The notes under the pieces: model-generated | Databases searched by the model: none | Seen by the model: only the letters and a program-made list of their open reading frames with translations | What the model was told of the DNA's origin: nothing | Source: Protula sp. h YS-2021 | Lineage: Eukaryota; Annelida; Polychaeta; Sabellida; Serpulidae | Length of the DNA: 64,000 nucleotides | Reading direction: 5' to 3' | Assembly (NCBI GenBank): GCA_949752745.1 | Contig: OX457031.1 | Location: forward strand, 5,972,849 to 6,036,848 | Shown here: one piece after another, positions 44,601 to 57,407 of the stretch | Position numbering within the stretch: position 1 is the first letter of the stretch | Layout: the number at the start of each line of letters is the position of its first letter | Made by a program: the position numbers and the translations under genes

Positions 44601-47600
44601 CGATATTCCATATCGTGCTGTTTGAGTGACATTGGATTAAACAAAAAAAGGGCTTTTAAGATCTAGTTATAAGGTTTTAATTGGCGTGAAAGTGATACAC
44701 ATTTACAATTCAGCATTTATAAAATTCAAAAAAAAGAGAACAACAACTTTTTATGCTTGTAATGTGTGGTAAATTCCGGTTTTCAAACTGGGGAAGATTA
44801 CTATAATAGTTTGCAGGCTGTTTCTCATATTTGCATGCTATTTTACACAGTTTATCTGAATGTGCTGTAGACGACGTTATACATTTATTTTTCTCTTATC
44901 TCTGTTAAAATTAGCTGTATTTATACATGCGGTTAGAATCTTCTCATTTTCCTTTTGAATCGATGGGCCTAAAACCGCTGCGAATGACAGATTTTATTTT
45001 CTTTTCATTAGTGGTATGATCTTAAAACGCTTCAATTTTCTACAGTTGCGTGCACAAATCTCTTATGTGTACGTTTTGTTATTTTTTTCGTAAAGAGATA
45101 GGGTCTGTTTACTCTGGAATGTTATATTTCTCTGAGGAGTTTTGTTTGGACTAAGTGTAACTGCTCGATTTATCATCATTATTTTTCTTATTGTGCAGAC
45201 CAAGGTCTGATGAAAGTGAAAATGTTATTGTTTATGACATAATCCTTGAGGCCATCCCGTCTCCTCTTGATATTTCTGCTTTAGAGAAAGAAAAATATAT
45301 TCTTAAAAAAGTCGTGAAAGCGGATCCTTAGAATGAACAATCTTAGGTATCGCAACATTGATATGGGCTACCTTGAAAAAATGGTTCAAATATACTTTAA
45401 ATCCATCCCCCCTCCCTACTCCCACCTACCCCAAGAACCAAGTTATTTATGCGGAGACATTTGAAACAATACTTTTAATGTCACGCAACGGAAATTCACA
45501 AACTCCTTGAAAAAATGCTGGCTACGCCCGATATTCCATATCGTGCTGTTTGAGTGACATTGGATTAAACAAAAAAGGACTTTTAAGATCTAGTTATAAG
45601 GTTTTAATTGGCATGAAAGTGATACACATTTAGGATTCAGCATTTATAAAATTGAAAAAAAAAGAGAACAACAACTTTTTATGCTTGTAATGTGTGGTAA
45701 ATTCCGGTTTCAAACTGGGGAAGATTACTATAATAGTTTGCAGGCTGTTTCTCATATTTGCATGCTATTTTACACAGGTTATCTGAATGTGCTGTAGACG
45801 ACGTTATACATTTATTTTTCTCTTATCTCTGTTAAAATTAGCTGTATTTATACATGCGGTTAGAATCTTCTCATTTTCCTTTTGCATCGATGGGCCCAAA
45901 ACCGCTGCGAATGACAGATTTTATTTTCTTTTCATTAGTGGTATGATCTTAAAACGCTTCAATTTTCTACATTTGCGTGCACAAATCTCTTATGTGTACG
46001 TTTTGTTATTTTTTTCGTAAAGAGATAGGGTCTGTTTACTCTGGAATGTTATATTTCTCTGAGGAGTTTTGTTTGGACTAAGTGTAACTGCTCGATATAT
46101 CGTCATTATTTTTCTGATTGTACAGACCAAGGTCGGATGAAAGTGAAATTATTATTGTTTATGACATAATCCTTGAGGCCATCCCGTCTCCTCTTGATAT
46201 TTCTGCTTTTGAGAAAGAAAAATATATTCTTAAAAAAATCGTGAAAGCGGATCCTTAGAATGAACAATCTTAGGTATCGCAACATTGATATGGGCTGCCT
46301 TGAAAAAGTGGGTCAAATATACTTTAAATCCACCCCCCCTCCCTACTCCCACCTACCCCAAGAACCAAGTTATTTATGCGGAGACATTTGAAACAATACT
46401 TTTAATGTCACGCAACGGAAATTCACAAACTCCTTGAAAAAATGCTGGCTACGCCCGATATTCCATATCGTGCTGTTTGAGTGACATTGGATTAAACAAA
46501 AAAAGGGCTTTTAAGATCTAGTTATAAGGTTTTAATTGGCGTGAAAGTGATACACATTTACAATTCAGCATTTATAAAATTCAAAAAAAAGAGAACAACA
46601 ACTTTTTATGCTTGTAATGTGTGGTAAATTCCGGTTTTCAAACTGGGGAAGATTACTATAATAGTTTGCAGGCTGTTTCTCATATTTGCATGCTATTTTA
46701 CACAGTTTATCTGAATGTGCTGTAGACGACGTTATACACTTATTTTTCTCTTAATTCTGTTAAAATTAGCTGTATTTCCACATGCGGTTAGAATCTTCTA
46801 ATTTTCCTTTTGAATCAATGGGCCCAAACCGCTGCGAATGACTAACTTTATTTTCTTTTCATTGGTGGTATGATCTTAAAACGCTTCAATTTTCTACATT
46901 TGCGTGCACAAATCTCTCATGTGTGCGTTTTATTATTTTTTTCGTAAAGAGATAGGGTCTGTTTACTCTGGAATGTTACATTTCTCTGAGGAGTTTTGTT
47001 TGGACTAAGTGTAACTGCTCGATATATTGTCATTATTTTTCTGATTGTACAGACCAAGCTCTGATGAAAGTGAAATTGTTATTGTTTATGACATAATCCT
47101 TGAGGCCATCCCGTCTCCTCTTGATATTTCTGCTTTTGAGAAAGAAAAATATATTCTTAAAAAAATCGTGAAAGCGGATCCTTAGAATAAATAATCTTAG
47201 GTATCGCAACATGGATAAGGGCTGCCTTGAAAAAGTGGTTCAAATATACTTTAAATCGACCCCCTCCCTACTCCCACCTACCCCAAGAACCAAGTTATTT
47301 ATGCGGAGACATTTGAAACAATACTTTTAATGTCACGCAATGGAAATTCACAAACTCCTTGAAAAAATGCTGGCTACGCCCGATATTCCATATCGTGCTG
47401 TTTGAGTGACATTGGATTAAACAAAAAAAGGGCTTTTAAGATCTAGTTATAAGGTTTTAATTGGCGTGAAAGTGATACACATTTACAATTCAGCATTTAT
47501 AAAATTCAAAAAAAAAGAGAACAACAACTTTTTATGCTTGTAATGTGTGGTAAATTCCGGTTTTCAAACTGGGGAAGATTACTATAATAGTTTGCAGGCT

Positions 47601-48899
47601 GTTTCTCATATTTGCATGCTATTTTACACAGTTTATCTGAATGTGCTGTAGACGACGTTATACACTTATTTTTCTCTTAATTCTGTTAAAATTAGCTTTA
47701 TTTCCACATGCGGTTAGAATCTTCTCATTTTCCTTTTGAATCAATGGGCCCAAACCGCTGCGAATGACTAACTTTATTTTCTTTTCATTGGTGGTATGAT
47801 CTTAAAACGCTTCAATTTTCTACATTTGCGTGCACAAATCTCTCATGTGTGCGTTTTATTATTTTTTTCGTAAAGAGATAGGGTCTGTTTACTCTGGAAT
47901 GTTACATTTCTCTGAGGAGTTTTGTTTGGACTAAGTGTAACTGCTCGATATATTGTCATTATTTTTCTGATTGTACAGACCAAGGTCTGATGAAAGTGAA
48001 ATTGTTATTGTTTATGACATAATCCTTGAGGCCATCCCGTCTCCTCTTGATATTTCTGCTTTTGAGAAAGAAAAATATATTCTTAAAAAAATCGTGAAAG
48101 CGGATCCTTAGAATAAATAATCTTAGGTATCGCAACATTGATAAGGGCTGCCTTGAAAAAGTGGTTCAAATATACTTTAAATCCATCCCCTCCCTACTCC
48201 CACCTACCCCAAGAACCAAGTTATTTATGCGGAGACATTTGAAACAATACTTTTAATGTCACGCAACGGAAATTCACAAACTCCTTGAAAAAATGCTGGC
48301 TACGCCCGATATTCCATATCGTGCTGTTTGAGTGACATTGAATTAAAAAAAAAAAGGAATTTTAGGATCTAGTTACAAAGTTTTTGTTGGCCTTAAATCT
48401 TATACACTTTGCATTTCAGAATTTATACGATTGAAAGGAAAGAGAACAACCTTTTATGCTTGTATTGTGTGATAAATTTTGGTTTTCAAAGTGGGGAAGA
48501 TTAATATAATAGTTTGTAGGCTGGTTCTCACATTTACGCACTATTTTTCACATTTTACATTTTTTTCTGTTGTCTTTGTTAAAATAAGCTGTGTTTGTCG
48601 CACGTGTGGTTAGAGTTTTCTAATTTTTGTTTTTGAATTGATGGGCCCAAAAATGCCTCAGTGACTGTCTTTATTATCTTGTTGCTTATATTTTGATCTT
48701 AAAACGCTTAAATTTTCTACAACTGTATGGATACATCTTACACATGCGCGCTGTAGTTTTTATTTGGTTAAGGCATGAGGTTCGGATACTCTGCAATATT
48801 ACATTTTTTTGAAGCTTTTGGTTCAGACTTAGTGTAAATATTGTATAAATTGCCATTGATTTCCTTATTGTATGGAGCAAAGTCTTCTTAAATTAAATT
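29690..48899 (+). repeat. Direct ~930-bp satellite array, about 20 monomers, higher-order structure
   Basis: The landmark CGTAAAGAGATAGGGTCTG recurs about every 930 bp: near 30,216 (variant), 31,145, 32,074, 33,001, 33,932, 34,866, 35,792, 36,723, 37,657, 38,583, 39,515, 40,443, 41,370, 42,300, 43,230, 44,158, 45,088, 46,016, 46,946 and 47,868. Two main types differ by GATTTATCATCAT (X) and GATATATCGTCAT (Y). Their order from 32,074 is X Y Y X Y Y X Y X X Y Y X Y X Y. Edge monomers are more diverged. The 77-codon frame recurring in Y monomers is not supported as a gene. Confidence 0.95.
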
Positions 48900-50624
48900 A
48901 TTTAGGGTGGGTTGCAACCCTGAACCCCCCCCCCCCCTTTGTTTCCGCCACTGGTGACAGTCATTGTTCAGATTTGCTTCCGCATTGCACGTAATTAAAA
49001 GTGTGAAGTTGAATTTCTTTTGAAAATGTGTTTGCCTTCTTTGATTGTGGTTCTTGTGCTGCGGAAGCAGTGATAGAGAGACAGTGCAATGCATGGGGGG
49101 ATGGTTAATTGACAGCAGCTTATGCGCATGAATATGGATTGAGTGCAAGCAAGTGATGTCAGACTTGAATTTGCCAGCCAATCAGCGTCTTTGAAACTCA
49201 GAAAATGCTGCATATTCTATGCGACGGGATTAAGTCATTTTAACGCGCGAAAACAAGACCCATCAAAGTACTTATTTTCTTTATTTCTTTGTGTGTTTTG
49301 TTTTACTATTGTTCAGATACAGTGAAATTTTGATCACATAACTGTTTTTAGCTTGAAAGATGAGCTCTTAAAAGGAGATTTTAGAACTATTTTGGTGTCC
49401 GGATGCCGCGTTTTTAATGATGTTAGTGGGCCGGCTAGCGTGGCTTGCATCCTTTGTTCGGCGCCATCAAGACTGGAAAGACGCAACTTTTTACCAAAAT
49501 AAGGATAGTTTATTGTGGAAGTGTTGTGTGGATAAAATATCATACTGAAGGTAAGTAATAAGAGTGAAAGTGCACTGAATTTGTCTTTCTTTCTTTTTTT
49601 GCAGTAAAAGTGGTATTTTACCTTTGATAATGTTTGCGGTGGAAACTTTTGAAATATTTCACTAAATTGAGAACTATCACCGGACTTTTTCCTTTGTTAA
49701 TGTTGTTAATAACAATTGCGTACACGTTTAAAACAACGCTGTTCAAAGCCGTATTTTTTTTTGCATAAGAGTGACTTTGGAAATGTCGGATTCAGATCTA
49801 ATTTCTTCTTAAATCCGCAAATTGTTTCTGTAATTTTAATGCTATATGAGCAATGAATTATACGGCAAGGTTTTTTATTGTGGTTATGGTTATACTTTAA
49901 TTCACAAAGTTCTCTTAAGTCCAGGTTCGCTGAGATTAAAATGACACCCCCCAAGAAAAAGTTATCTCCCTCTTATGTGTTGTATTTCTTCTTTTTCCCA
50001 AGCAGCGCAGTTATATCAGTTTTTTTTGTAAAAAGAAAGGGCTAGACTCAGCTTGGAGTTATTTTTGGCAGAGTTTTGGAGGAAAGTGTCGTGCTATAAG
50101 TTAAAAACCCATTGCCCGTTCCGACTATGATTTCTGACCCTTGTGTGTGTCAGGGTTCGCTCTGGGTTCTCAGGAAAGTGCGTAAAAAAAGAAAAGTATG
50201 GATAAATTGGGTCCAGAAAGACTCGGTGGGTTCCGAAAAAGTGAATCATTTCGTAAAAAATGCCCAAAAAGTGGACAAAAACCCCGTCAACGCAAACCCT
50301 GGTGTGTGTGTGTGTGTTTTTTTTGTGTGTGTGTGATTTCTCTGTGTTTTATATGGCAGGGCGGCGAATGTTGAGCTTAAACCTCTTTGCTGGACTCGTG
50401 TGCAAAGTAGTTAATTGTAATCCTGATTCCATTCAGTCAGATGGCTGTACTATGTTCTTTGTCAATTACTGCAATCAGGACTTGATTAGGAGTGGTTTGA
50501 TTATCTTTGTAAATTGTTTAAACCCTTTCTCCTGGGGTCCAATTGGAGCGGATTTTTTTCGCTTACCTATGCATTTTTGGAATAATTAAAGAGGGTTGTG
50601 TTTTGTTTCAATGTGTGTAAAGTT
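48900..50624 (+). promoter_or_regulatory. Promoter/first-exon block, copy 2, without a gene
   Basis: It duplicates 1,036-2,742, including the poly-C, the CCAAT box (49,176-49,187), the first-exon donor (after 49,550) and the MITE at 50,151-50,301. It stops at GTGTAAAGTTT and is fused to satellite. An extra ~35 bp near 49,880-49,910 (TGGTTATGGTTATAC) is absent from copy A. The PWWP exon and everything downstream are missing. Confidence 0.85.
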
Positions 50625-50634
50625 TGTGTAAAGT

Positions 50635-53153
50635 GACATTTGAAACAATACTTTTAATGTCACGCAACGGAAATTCACAAACTCCTTGAAAAAATGCTGG
50701 CTACGCCCGATATTCCATATCGTGCTGTTTGAGTGACATTGGATTAAACAAAAAAAGGGCTTTTAAGATCTAGTTATAAGGTTTTAATTGGCGTGAAAGT
50801 GATACACATTTACAATTCAGCATTTATAAAATTCAAAAAAAAGAGAACAACAACTTTTTATGCTTGTAATGTGTGGTAAATTCCGGTTTTCAAACTGGGG
50901 AAGATTACTATAATAGTTTGCAGGCTGTTTCTCATATTTGCATGCTATTTTACACAGTTTATCTGAATGTGCTGTAGACGACGTTATACACTTATTTTTC
51001 TCTTAATTCTGTTAAAATTAGCTGTATTTCCACATGCGGTTAGAATCTTCTAATTTTCCTTTTGAATCAATGGGCCCAAACCGCTGCGAATGACTAACTT
51101 TATTTTCTTTTCATTGGTGGTATGATCTTAAAACGCTTCAATTTTCTACATTTGCGTGCACAAATCTCTCATGTGTGCGTTTTATTATTTTTTTCGTAAA
51201 GAGATAGGGTCTGTTTACTCTGGAATGTTACATTTCTCTGAGGAGTTTTGTTTGGACTAAGTGTAACTGCTCGATATATTGTCATTATTTTTCTGATTGT
51301 ACAGACCAAGGTCTGATGAAAGTGAAATTGTTATTGTTTATGACATAATCCTTGAGGCCATCCCGTGTCCTCTTGATATTTCTGCTTTTGAGAAAGAAAA
51401 ATATATTCTTAAAAAAATCGTGAAAGCGGATCCTTAGAATAAATAATCTTAGGTATCGCAACATTGATAAGGGCTGCCTTGAAAAAGTGGTTCAAATATA
51501 CTTTAAATCGACCCCCTCCCTACTCCCACCTACCCCAAGAACCAAGTTATTTATGCGGAGACATTTGAAACAATACTTTTAATGTCACGCAATGGAAATT
51601 CACAAACTCCTTGAAAAAATGCTGGCTACGCCCGATATTCCATATCGTGCTGTTTGAGTGACATTGGATTAAACAAAAAAAGGGCTTTTAAGATCTAGTT
51701 ATAAGGCTTTAATTGGCGTGAAAGTGATACACATTTACAATTCAGCATTTATAAAATTCAAAAAAAAAGAGAACAACAACTTTTTATGCTTGTAATGTGT
51801 GGTAAATTCCGGTTTTCAAACTGGGGAAGATTACTATAATAGTTTGCAGGCTGTTTCTCATATTTGCATGCTATTTTACACAGTTTATCTGAATGTGCTG
51901 TAGACGACGTTATACACTTATTTTTCTCTTAATTCTGTTAAAATTAGCTGTATTTCCACATGCGGTTAGAATCTTCTAATTTTCCTTTTGAATCAATGGG
52001 CCCAAACCGCTGCGAATGACTAACTTTATTTTCTTTTCATTGGTGGTATGATCTTAAAACGCTTCAATTTTCTACATTTGCGTGCACAAATCTCTCATGT
52101 GTGCGTTTTATTATTTTTTTCGTAAAGAGATAGGGTCTGTTTACTCTGGAATGTTACATTTCTCTGAGGAGTTTTGTTTGGACTAAGTGTAACTGCTCGA
52201 TATATTGTCATTATTTTTCTGATTGTACAGACCAAGGTCTGATGAAAGTGAAATTGTTATTGTTTATGACATAATCCTTGAGGCCATCCCGTCTCCTCTT
52301 GATATTTCTGCTTTTGAGAAAGAAAAATATATTCTTAAAAAAATCGTGAAAGCGGATCCTTAGAATAAATAATCTTAGGTATCGCAACATTGATAAGGGC
52401 TGCCTTGAAAAAGTGGTTCAAATATACTTTAAATCCATCCCCTCCCTACTCCCACCTACCCCAAGAACCAAGTTATTTATGCGGAGACATTTGAAACAAT
52501 ACTTTTAATGTCACGCAACGGAAATTCACAAACTCCTTGAAAAAATGCTGGCTACGCCCGATATTCCATATCGTGCTGTTTGAGTGACATTGAATTAAAA
52601 AAAAAAAGGAATTTTAGGATCTAGTTACAAAGTTTTTGTTGGCCTTAAATCTTATACACTTTGCATTTCAGAATTTATACGATTGAAAGGAAAGAGAACA
52701 ACCTTTTATGCTTGTATTGTGTGATAAATTTTGGTTTTCAAAGTGGGGAAGATTAATATAATAGTTTGTAGGCTGGTTCTCACATTTACGCACTATTTTT
52801 CACATTTTACATTTTTTTCTGTTGTCTTTGTTAAAATAAGCTGTGTTTGTCGCACGTGTGGTTAGAGTTTTCTAATTTTTGTTTTTGAATTGATGGGCCC
52901 AAAAATGCCTCAGTGACTGTCTTTATTATCTTGTTGCTTATATTTTGATCTTAAAACGCTTAAATTTTCTACAACTGTATGGATACATCTTACACATGCG
53001 CGCTGTAGTTTTTATTTGGTTAAGGCATGAGGTTCGGATACTCTGCAATATTACATTTTTTTGAAGCTTTTGGTTCAGACTTAGTGTAAATATTGTATAA
53101 ATTGCCATTGATTTCCTTATTGTATGGAGCAAAGTCTTCTTAAATTAAATTAT
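50635..53153 (+). repeat. Satellite block between promoter copies 2 and 3
   Basis: About 2.7 monomers, entering at GACATTTGAAACAATAC and ending in the divergent gene-proximal monomer. It shares private variants with 54,889-57,407 (CCGTGTCC at about 51,365, AAGGCTTTAATTGG at about 51,705). Confidence 0.9.
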
Positions 53154-54878
53154 TTAGGGTGGGTTGCAACCCTGAACCCCCCCCCCCCCCTTTGTTTCCG
53201 CCACTGGTGACAGTCATTGTTCAGATTTGCTTCCGCATTGCACGTAATTAAAAGTGTGAAGTTGAATTTCTTTTGAAAATGTGTTTGCCTTCTTTGATTG
53301 TGGTTCTTGTGCTGCGGAAGCAGTGATAGAGAGACAGTGCAATGCATGGGGGGATGGTTAATTGACAGCAGCTTATGCGCATGAATATGGATTGAGTGCA
53401 AGCAAGTGATGTCAGACTTGAATTTGCCAGCCAATCAGCGTCTTTGAAACTCAGAAAATGCTGCATATTCTATGCGACGGGATTAAGTCATTTTAACGCG
53501 CGAAAACAAGACCCATCAAAGTACTTATTTTCTTTATTTCTTTGTGTGTTTTGTTTTACTATTGTTCAGATACAGTGAAATTTTGATCACATAACTGTTT
53601 TTAGCTTGAAAGATGAGCTCTTAAAAGGAGATTTTAGAACTATTTTGGTGTCCGGATGCCGCGTTTTTAATGATGTTAGTGGGCCGGCTAGCGTGGCTTG
53701 CATCCTTTGTTCGGCGCCATCAAGACTGGAAAGACGCAACTTTTTACCAAAATAAGGATAGTTTATTGTGGAAGTGTTGTGTGGATAAAATATCATACTG
53801 AAGGTAAGTAATAAGAGTGAAAGTGCACTGAATTTGTCTTTCTTTCTTTTTTTGCAGTAAAAGTGGTATTTTACCTTTGATAATGTTTGCGGTGGAAACT
53901 TTTGAAATATTTCACTAAATTGAGAACTATCACCGGACTTTTTCCTTTGTTAATGTTGTTAATAACAATTGCGTACACGTTTAAAACAACGCTGTTCAAA
54001 GCCGTATTTTTTTTTGCATAAGAGTGACTTTGGAAATGTCGGATTCAGATCTAATTTCTTCTTAAATCCGCAAATTGTTTCTGTAATTTTAATGCTATAT
54101 GAGCAATGAATTATACGGCAAGGTTTTTTATTGTGGTTATGGTTATACTTTAATTCACAAAGTTCTCTTAAGTCCAGGTTCGCTGAGATTAAAATGACAC
54201 CCCCCAAGAAAAAGTTATCTCCCTCTTATGTGTTGTATTTCTTCTTTTTCCCAAGCAGCGCAGTTATATCAGTTTTTTTTGTAAAAAGAAAGGGCTAGAC
54301 TCAGCTTGGAGTTATTTTTGGCAGAGTTTTGGAGGAAAGTGTCGTGCTATAAGTTAAAAACCCATTGCCCGTTCCGACTATGATTTCTGACCCTTGTGTG
54401 TGTCAGGGTTCGCTCTGGGTTCTCAGGAAAGTGCGTAAAAAAAGAAAAGTATGGATAAATTGGGTCCAGAAAGACTCGGTGGGTTCCGAAAAAGTGAATC
54501 ATTTCGTAAAAAATGCCCAAAAAGTGGACAAAAACCCCGTCAACGCAAACCCTGGTGTGTGTGTGTGTGTTTTTTTTTGTGTGTGTGTGATTTCTCTGTG
54601 TTTTATATGGCAGGGCGGCGAATGTTGAGCTTAAACCTCTTTGCTGGACTCGTGTGCAAAGTAGTTAATTGTAATCCTGATTCCATTCAGTCAGATGGCT
54701 GTACTATGTTCTTTGTCAATTACTGCAATCAGGACTTGATTAGGAGTGGTTTGATTATCTTTGTAAATTGTTTAAACCCTTTCTCCTGGGGTCCAATTGG
54801 AGCGGATTTTTTTCGCTTACCTATGCATTTTTGGAATAATTAAAGAGGGTTGTGTTTTGTTTCAATGTGTGTAAAGTT
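53154..54878 (+). promoter_or_regulatory. Promoter/first-exon block, copy 3, without a gene
   Basis: As copy 2: CCAAT box 53,429-53,440, donor after 53,803, MITE 54,404-54,554. It ends at the identical fusion junction to satellite. Confidence 0.85.
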
Positions 54879-54888
54879 TGTGTAAAGT

Positions 54889-57407
54889 GACATTTGAAAC
54901 AATACTTTTAATGTCACGCAACGGAAATTCACAAACTCCTTGAAAAAATGCTGGCTACGCCCGATATTCCATATCGTGCTGTTTGAGTGACATTGGATTA
55001 AACAAAAAAAGGGCTTTTAAGATCTAGTTATAAGGTTTTAATTGGCGTGAAAGTGATACACATTTACAATTCAGCATTTATAAAATTCAAAAAAAAGAGA
55101 ACAACAACTTTTTATGCTTGTAATGTGTGGTAAATTCCGGTTTTCAAACTGGGGAAGATTACTATAATAGTTTGCAGGCTGTTTCTCATATTTGCATGCT
55201 ATTTTACACAGTTTATCTGAATGTGCTGTAGACGACGTTATACACTTATTTTTCTCTTAATTCTGTTAAAATTAGCTGTATTTCCACATGCGGTTAGAAT
55301 CTTCTAATTTTCCTTTTGAATCAATGGGCCCAAACCGCTGCGAATGACTAACTTTATTTTCTTTTCATTGGTGGTATGATCTTAAAACGCTTCAATTTTC
55401 TACATTTGCGTGCACAAATCTCTCATGTGTGCGTTTTATTATTTTTTTCGTAAAGAGATAGGGTCTGTTTACTCTGGAATGTTACATTTCTCTGAGGAGT
55501 TTTGTTTGGACTAAGTGTAACTGCTCGATATATTGTCATTATTTTTCTGATTGTACAGACCAAGGTCTGATGAAAGTGAAATTGTTATTGTTTATGACAT
55601 AATCCTTGAGGCCATCCCGTGTCCTCTTGATATTTCTGCTTTTGAGAAAGAAAAATATATTCTTAAAAAAATCGTGAAAGCGGATCCTTAGAATAAATAA
55701 TCTTAGGTATCGCAACATTGATAAGGGCTGCCTTGAAAAAGTGGTTCAAATATACTTTAAATCGACCCCCTCCCTACTCCCACCTACCCCAAGAACCAAG
55801 TTATTTATGCGGAGACATTTGAAACAATACTTTTAATGTCACGCAATGGAAATTCACAAACTCCTTGAAAAAATGCTGGCTACGCCCGATATTCCATATC
55901 GTGCTGTTTGAGTGACATTGGATTAAACAAAAAAAGGGCTTTTAAGATCTAGTTATAAGGCTTTAATTGGCGTGAAAGTGATACACATTTACAATTCAGC
56001 ATTTATAAAATTAAAAAAAAAAGAGAACAACAACTTTTTATGCTTGTAATGTGTGGTAAATTCCGGTTTTCAAACTGGGGAAGATTACTATAATAGTTTG
56101 CAGGCTGTTTCTCATATTTGCATGCTATTTTACACAGTTTATCTGAATGTGCTGTAGACGACGTTATACACTTATTTTTCTCTTAATTCTGTTAAAATTA
56201 GCTGTATTTCCACATGCGGTTAGAATCTTCTAATTTTCCTTTTGAATCAATGGGCCCAAACCGCTGCGAATGACTAACTTTATTTTCTTTTCATTGGTGG
56301 TATGATCTTAAAACGCTTCAATTTTCTACATTTGCGTGCACAAATCTCTCATGTGTGCGTTTTATTATTTTTTTCGTAAAGAGATAGGGTCTGTTTACTC
56401 TGGAATGTTACATTTCTCTGAGGAGTTTTGTTTGGACTAAGTGTAACTGCTCGATATATTGTCATTATTTTTCTGATTGTACAGACCAAGGTCTGATGAA
56501 AGTGAAATTGTTATTGTTTATGACATAATCCTTGAGGCCATCCCGTCTCCTCTTGATATTTCTGCTTTTGAGAAAGAAAAATATATTCTTAAAAAAATCG
56601 TGAAAGCGGATCCTTAGAATAAATAATCTTAGGTATCGCAACATTGATAAGGGCTGCCTTGAAAAAGTGGTTCAAATATACTTTAAATCCATCCCCTCCC
56701 TACTCCCACCTACCCCAAGAACCAAGTTATTTATGCGGAGACATTTGAAACAATACTTTTAATGTCACGCAACGGAAATTCACAAACTCCTTGAAAAAAT
56801 GCTGGCTACGCCCGATATTCCATATCGTACTGTTTGAGTGACATTGAATTAAAAAAAAAAAGGAATTTTAGGATCTAGTTACAAAGTTTTTGTTGGCCTT
56901 AAATCTTATACACTTTGCATTTCAGAATTTATACGATTGAAAGGAAAGAGAACAACCTTTTATGCTTGTATTGTGTGATAAATTTTGGTTTTCAAAGTGG
57001 GGAAGATTAATATAATAGTTTGTAGGCTGGTTCTCACATTTACGCACTATTTTTCACATTTTACATTTTTTTCTGTTGTCTTTGTTAAAATAAGCTGTGT
57101 TTGTCGCACGTGTGGTTAGAGTTTTCTAATTTTTGTTTTTGAATTGATGGGCCCAAAAATGCCTCAGTGACTGTCTTTATTATCTTGTTGCTTATATTTT
57201 GATCTTAAAACGCTTAAATTTTCTACAACTGTATGGATACATCTTACACATGCGCGCTGTAGTTTTTATTTGGTTAAGGCATGAGGTTCGGATACTCTGC
57301 AATATTACATTTTTTTGAAGCTTTTGGTTCAGACTTAGTGTAAATATTGTATAAATTGCCATTGATTTCCTTATTGTATGGAGCAAAGTCTTCTTAAATT
57401 AAATTAT
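54889..57407 (+). repeat. Satellite block between promoter copies 3 and 4
   Basis: Collinear with 50,635-53,153 and very close to it in sequence, ending in the divergent gene-proximal monomer at 56,371-57,407. Confidence 0.9.

Noticed and set aside
32772..46020. A 77-codon frame repeated in nine satellite monomers as a possible gene family
   Set aside because: It exists because one monomer type lacks a stop there; the other type breaks it at GGGCCTAAAACC. It crosses non-coding landmarks, and its conservation equals that of the surrounding satellite.
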